NCBI GenBank assembly: GCA_012744295.1
Contig: JAAYIB010000146.1
Span: 1 to 9,667 of the forward strand
Length of the DNA stretch: 9,667 nt
Reading direction: 5' to 3'
From: Acholeplasmataceae bacterium
GTDB lineage: Bacteria > Bacillota > Negativicutes > Acidaminococcales > Acidaminococcaceae
Shown: piece after piece, positions 7,334 to 9,667 of the stretch
How the letters are laid out: each line of letters starts with the position of its first letter
How positions within the stretch are numbered: position 1 is the stretch's first letter
Program-made: the position numbers and the translations under genes
Notes under the pieces: model-generated
What the model was told of the DNA's origin: nothing
Databases searched by the model: none
What the model saw: the letters and a program-made list of their open reading frames with translations, nothing else

Positions 7334-7809
7334 TGTTTAGCAGCCTCCCTTATCTCCCTGATTACTCTGACGGCGCTCGCAGGTGTCACGTCCCCAAATA
7401 CCTTGTCGTCAACCTTCATAGCCGGCGACATGTTGCAGACACCAAGACAGCTGACGCCTTCAAGCGAAAACAGCTTGTCGGCGGAAGTTTCGCCAAGCTT
7501 TATCCCCAGTTCCTTCTCAAGGGCTTTTTGGATTTCGGCCTTGCCCGCGTCCTCACAAGGTGCGTTTATGCACAAGCGCACAATATGGCGGCCCCTTGCC
7601 TGCAAAGAAATCTCACTGTAAAAGGAAGCCGTCGAATACACCATGCTGCGGGAGATGTTCATCAGTGCGGCAATTTCATTCACAGCCGCCTCGCTGACAT
7701 AGTTTTCAGGGCTTGCGTCCTGGACCGCCAGCAGGATTGCCAAAAGCGAACCTTTTTCGCTGCCAAGCTCCGCTACGATCTCGCTGACTGACTTTCCCAT
7801 TTTTTCCAT
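7330..7809 (-). CDS. hydC: NuoE-like [2Fe-2S] subunit of NADH-dependent hydrogenase (HydC/HndA type)
   Basis: This 159-residue protein is the 24-kDa/NuoE-like partner of the NuoF-like subunit. A helical N-terminal part (1-70) is followed by a thioredoxin-like [2Fe-2S] domain with four cysteines in the family spacing: C80-x4-C85 (CINAPC) and C121-x3-C125 (CLGVC). Length and motif order are normal. I choose ATG 7809 because GAGGGGGA ends five bases before it; the in-frame ATG 7824 is part of the sequence just upstream of that site and has no ribosome site of its own. It is the first gene of hydCBA, transcribed from the promoter at 7889-7917, and its stop overlaps the hydB start by 4 bases. In the complex it should stabilise the flavin site and hold the [2Fe-2S] cluster on or near the electron path between NADH and HydA. 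Confidence 0.94.
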   Translation of the reverse strand: MEKMGKSVSEIVAELGSEKGSLLAILLAVQDASPENYVSEAAVNEIAALMNISRSMVYSTASFYSEISLQARGRHIVRLCINAPCEDAGKAEIQKALEKELGIKLGETSADKLFSLEGVSCLGVCNMSPAMKVDDKVFGDVTPASAVRVIREIREAAKQ

Positions 7810-7865
7810 GAATATCCCCCTCATCTTGCGCTTTACATTTTTTTAAGCTTTATTTAGTGTACAAC

Positions 7866-7880
7866 ATTCCCCAAAGGAAT
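7866..7880 (-). promoter_or_regulatory. Inverted repeat at the hydCBA transcription start (possible operator)
   Basis: An ATTCC-N5-GGAAT inverted repeat covers 7866-7880, directly at or just after the predicted start of transcription. That is a classical place for a repressor to bind. I do not recognise the motif as that of a known regulator, and 5-bp arms can arise by chance. Confidence 0.3.
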
Positions 7881-7888
7881 ATGGTATA

Positions 7889-7917
7889 AATATACTCTAA
7901 TGATTATTGTCTGTCAA
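7889..7917 (-). promoter_or_regulatory. Promoter of the hydCBA operon
   Basis: Reading leftward, a perfect -35 TTGACA (7912-7917) is followed by a 17-bp spacer and a -10 TATATT (7889-7894, 5 of 6 to consensus). Transcription should start near 7882, giving a leader of about 70 nt before hydC. The -10 lies in a small palindrome, GTATA-AA-TATAC (7884-7895). Confidence 0.8.
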
Positions 7918-8044
7918 TCCTTTTTTCTATTAATTTTTAACACTTTTTTCATGTATTCATGTATTTTTGTATTCAAAGTGAAACAGTCGGATTTTTTTAC
8001 TACAATACATATGAACTTTTAGCTATTTTGTCCCCTGTGACAGG

Positions 8045-8077
8045 AAAAACCGGGGCGGTACATTTACCGTCCCGGTT
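8045..8077 (-). terminator. Terminator of the NapH-like ferredoxin gene
   Basis: The arms 8048-8060 (AACCGGGGCGGTA) and 8065-8077 (TACCGTCCCGGTT) form a 13-bp stem around a 4-nt loop, with one non-Watson-Crick position (8055/8070). Leftward, the stem runs directly into TTTTT (8045-8049), about 26 bases after the stop at 8104. The stem is a little stronger on the + strand (G-U instead of A-C), but no transcript is expected there. Confidence 0.8.
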
Positions 8078-8103
8078 CCTTGTATTTTTATTGAAAATAA
8101 ATT

Positions 8104-8739
8104 TTATTCAAAGGAGAGTGCCTGCTTCGGACACTTCTTAACACAACGGCCGCACTTCAGGCAGTCGGGATCGGTAAAACCTTCCCGCGCTCCTTTCGCC
8201 TCGTAAGGCCTAAGCTGCAAAGGACACACCTTGGTGCAAAGCTTGCAGCCGACACAGGCTTCACTTACCAGCAGCGGCATCGGTTTGCGCGCTGACGAGA
8301 CCCAGGCAGAAATGGTACCCATAGGACAAAAAGAACACCAGGTACGTTGATGAAACAAAAGCGACAAAACGATTCCTACGATCGTCGTAGCGAAAATCAC
8401 CCTGATAATTACCGCCCCCATAGCTTCAGCGCTGCCCCAGGCATAATACATTTGCGAGCCGAACATCCCCATTACAAACAGCAGGGCAAAAACGCGAAAT
8501 GGTGTGCTTTTAAAGAAAGCAGGTATTGGCTTTTGCGGAGAGAATCTCGAAGCAACATGATCATAAAAGCTGCCCCGCGGGCAGAAATTGCCGCACCAGT
8601 AACGCCCCTTGGCAAAGGAAAAAGCAACCGGAGCAAACATGCAAACCAACGCGACAAGGCCTATGAGAGGATAAAACATGCCGATTGCCAAAAAACCCAA
8701 AAGAACCCAGAACAACTTGCTTTGTATATTAGCCGTCAT
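8104..8739 (-). CDS. Membrane-bound 4Fe-4S ferredoxin-type protein, NapH/YccM-like
   Basis: This 211-residue membrane protein has about three to four hydrophobic segments (about 9-42, 81-100 and 108-130). Two conserved CxxxCPxG sites at the membrane edge (CGNFCPRG at 49-56 and CSFCPMG at 135-141) are characteristic of the NapH/MauN/NosR-type Fer4_5 domain. The C-terminal tail is a two-cluster ferredoxin (C162/165/168/172 and C193/196/199/203). In known relatives this design moves electrons between the quinone pool and a partner on one side of the membrane. No NapG, NapA, NosZ or other usual partner is adjacent, so the partner is unknown. I choose ATG 8739, preceded by AAAGGA with an 11-base gap; ATG 8751 overlaps that ribosome site. 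The gene has its own promoter and terminator and sits upstream of hydCBA on the same strand. A shared role with the hydrogenase is inference only. Confidence 0.85.
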   Translation of the reverse strand: MTANIQSKLFWVLLGFLAIGMFYPLIGLVALVCMFAPVAFSFAKGRYWCGNFCPRGSFYDHVASRFSPQKPIPAFFKSTPFRVFALLFVMGMFGSQMYYAWGSAEAMGAVIIRVIFATTIVGIVLSLLFHQRTWCSFCPMGTISAWVSSARKPMPLLVSEACVGCKLCTKVCPLQLRPYEAKGAREGFTDPDCLKCGRCVKKCPKQALSFE

Positions 8740-8768
8740 TGTAAAAACCATCCTTTCGACTTGTCCCT

Positions 8769-8782
8769 CCCCCTGGAGGGGG
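8769..8782 (-). other. Small GC hairpin in the leader of the NapH-like gene
   Basis: Five C (8769-8773) and five G (8778-8782) flank a 4-nt loop, at the very 5' end of the predicted transcript and about 30 bases before the start codon. It is not followed by a T-run on the transcribed strand. It may simply stabilise the 5' end. Confidence 0.4.
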
Positions 8783-8789
8783 CATATAG

Positions 8790-8819
8790 AATATACCGCA
8801 AACCGTTACCTCCTGTCAA
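8790..8819 (-). promoter_or_regulatory. Promoter of the NapH-like ferredoxin gene
   Basis: Leftward, a perfect TTGACA (8814-8819) is followed by an 18-bp spacer and TATATT (8790-8795). The -10 is embedded in an imperfect inverted repeat, GGCATAT-AGA-ATATACC on the + strand (8781-8797, one mismatch). The start of transcription should fall near 8783. Confidence 0.75.
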
Positions 8820-8873
8820 GAAGTCGCGGTCTTTTTAGCAGAAATATAAATTAAAGGATTTTAGCAACGCATG

Positions 8874-8886
8874 GAGTATATTTATA
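8874..8886 (+). promoter_or_regulatory. Possible -10 region of the thioesterase gene
   Basis: GAGTATATTTATA at 8874-8886 contains TATATT (8877-8882) and is identical over 13 bases to the -10 region of the hydCBA promoter on the other strand. No convincing -35 lies 16-19 bases upstream. The call rests on position (about 55 bases before the start codon) and on that resemblance. Confidence 0.3.
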
Positions 8887-8940
8887 TTACGATATTTTGC
8901 TTTTCACATGATGAGTAAGCTACGTTAGGAGAAAATAAAC

Positions 8941-9390
8941 ATGCTTGACTGGCCGGAATTTATAAAAAACCATTTTAACAAACTGCCTTATTTTAAGTTT
9001 ATGGAAGCAACAGTGCTCGAAACGGCGAACGGTTACGCCAAGGTGACAATCCCGATAAAGCCCGAGTACTCAAACACCTACGGAATTGCCCACGGCGGGG
9101 TAGTCACAGCTCTTGTTGACATGACCTCGGGAGTTGCCCTGCGCACTTTGAAACAACGCATAGTAACGATTGAAGTAACTACGGACTACCTGAAAACCGT
9201 AGCTCTTACAGACACCTTGACCGCAGAAGCGCACCTGATTCAGGAGGGTCGTAGAATCCTGCATGCGGATATCGAGGTTTTTAATCAGAAGGAAGAACTT
9301 GTCGCACGGGGCAAGGTCATTTATTATGTGCGCGGCGAAGATGATGAGAGCAATTACGACCTTGAGTCCTTTGCCAGCAAATCGATTTAA
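8941..9390 (+). CDS. PaaI-type hotdog-fold acyl-CoA thioesterase
   Basis: This 149-residue cytoplasmic protein has the single hotdog domain of the PaaI/YbgC-like thioesterase superfamily. The core signature is YGIAHGGVVTALVDMTSG (residues 47-64), where HGG starts the long central helix and D60 is the position of the usual catalytic acid. The following strands include IVTIEVTTDYL (74-84) and an amphipathic strand ending VARGKVIYYV (121-130). A charged tail of about 18 residues follows the domain. The family hydrolyses acyl- or aryl-CoA thioesters and the substrate cannot be read from sequence. The start is clear: AGGAGA at 8927-8932 lies 8 bases before the ATG. It is a single-gene unit, divergent from the NapH-like gene, with the long terminator-like hairpin after its stop. 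No pathway gene for phenylacetate or fatty acids lies next to it. Confidence 0.88.
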   Translation: MLDWPEFIKNHFNKLPYFKFMEATVLETANGYAKVTIPIKPEYSNTYGIAHGGVVTALVDMTSGVALRTLKQRIVTIEVTTDYLKTVALTDTLTAEAHLIQEGRRILHADIEVFNQKEELVARGKVIYYVRGEDDESNYDLESFASKSI

Positions 9391-9401
9391 CTTTTTAAAA
9401 G

Positions 9402-9503
9402 AAAGCTGTCGGCCGCTCTGACAAAAGCTACCGTTTGAAGTACCTGAAAAAGCAGCCTTCAGGTCAGGCAACGTGTAGCCGTAGAGGGGCTGACAGCTTT
9501 TTT
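9402..9503 (+). ncRNA. Long imperfect hairpin with T-run: terminator of the thioesterase gene or small structured RNA
   Basis: About 100 bases fold into one extended hairpin. The outer stem pairs AAAGCTGTC (9402-9410) with GACAGCTTT (9492-9500), continues through a G-U pair and GCC/GGC, one G-G mismatch, then CTCT/AGAG (9416-9419 with 9483-9486). The middle stem pairs GCTAC and CGTT (9427-9435) with AACG and GTAGC (9470-9473, 9475-9479), with one bulged T. The apical stem pairs ACCTGAA (9442-9448) with TTCAGGT (9458-9464) around a 9-nt loop. A T-run (9498-9503) ends it, and on the opposite strand the outer stem is also followed by a T-rich run. It can serve as a terminator, but it is far longer than one needs to be. 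I do not recognise it as a known RNA family. Confidence 0.5.
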
Positions 9504-9667
9504 CATAATTTTGTGGCTGGGTTTCCTGCTACTTAGCTTGAGAAAAACGCCTATAAACAATTAAAGCCACGAACCGATGGCAAAGAATGCCTATTCCGGG
9601 CTCGTTCCTCGGATTTAAGGCAAAACATTCACGATTACCGTTTTTTATTAATCTTAATTTTTCCTTA
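9504..9667. other. Non-coding tail of the window, nothing identified
   Basis: No convincing coding frame with a ribosome site, no promoter and no strong hairpin was seen. The last roughly 30 bases are AT-rich. Because the window ends here, this may be the leader of the next gene. Confidence 0.5.

Noticed and set aside
7333..7791. A 152-codon open frame on the + strand opposite hydC
   Set aside because: It is antisense to hydC, which has all four [2Fe-2S] cysteines. The predicted product has no domain and there is no promoter context.
7927..7943. Rex-like site (minus strand GTGTTAA-AAA-TTAATAG) upstream of the hydCBA -35
   Set aside because: The right half matches poorly, the spacer is 3 instead of 4, and the location upstream of the -35 is not typical for a repressor. 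In such AT-rich DNA the match is weak.
7951..7974. Tandem-like ATGTATTC words in the hydCBA upstream region
   Set aside because: Only two to three imperfect copies in very AT-rich DNA; best explained as low complexity.
7959..8141. A 60-codon open frame on the + strand between the NapH-like gene and hydC
   Set aside because: No ribosome site precedes it, it runs through the terminator hairpin at 8048-8077 and into the 3' end of the NapH-like gene, and the product looks random.
9442..9479. AGCAGCC and CAGGTCAGG words resembling bacterial SRP RNA
   Set aside because: In SRP RNA the CAGGTCAGG-like word comes before the GGAAGCAGCC word; here the order is reversed, and the GGAAG tetraloop context is missing.
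9561..9618. Imperfect inverted repeat TTAAAGCC ... GGATTTAA with a small inner GGCA/TGCC stem
   Set aside because: The stems are short, have a mismatch and large unpaired stretches, and no T-run or coding context supports a function.

Overview
The window reads as chromosomal DNA of a strictly anaerobic, fermentative bacterium, most likely a member of the Bacillota (Clostridia or Negativicutes type); Synergistota or a similar anaerobic phylum cannot be excluded. The reasons are a three-subunit NADH-linked [FeFe]-hydrogenase, strong Shine-Dalgarno sites of the AGGAGG type, near-consensus sigma-70/sigma-A promoters (TTGACA with TATATT), and intrinsic terminators after most transcription units. 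No transposase, integrase, CRISPR array, tRNA or rRNA was seen.

Layout. Bases 1-399 (+) are the C-terminal ATPase half of an AgrC/CitA-type sensor histidine kinase cut by the window edge, followed by a clean terminator. Bases 537-2919 (+) hold a large stand-alone GHKL/MORC-Hsp90-like ATP-binding protein with its own extended -10 promoter, and a UspA-type stress protein 34 bases downstream, probably co-transcribed. Bases 2996-4192 (+) are a YbfB/YjiJ-type MFS transporter. A 15-bp hairpin at 4244-4277 separates this rightward block from a leftward block.

The leftward block, read from right to left, is hydC (NuoE-like), hydB (NuoF-like) and hydA (catalytic [FeFe]-hydrogenase). The three genes overlap by a few bases and share one strong promoter at about 7889-7917. 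Together they should make a soluble complex that moves electrons between NADH and protons/H2. The NuoF-like subunit is a short form (432 aa) without the extra N-terminal [2Fe-2S] and C-terminal ferredoxin domains of electron-bifurcating HydABC enzymes, and HydA lacks the C-terminal [2Fe-2S] extension. This points to a simple, non-bifurcating NADH-dependent hydrogenase of the kind described from Syntrophomonas wolfei. Upstream, on the same strand but with its own promoter and terminator, is a NapH-like membrane protein with two ferredoxin-type clusters. The last gene (8941-9390, +) is a small hotdog-fold thioesterase, followed by a long imperfect hairpin of about 100 nt that ends in a T-run.

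The points most worth a second look are the non-bifurcating architecture of the hydrogenase, the TSCSPGW variant of its active-site L1 motif, the orphan GHKL ATPase with a substituted G1 box, the extended hairpin RNA at 9402-9503, and a 13-base sequence shared by the -10 regions of the hydrogenase and thioesterase genes.
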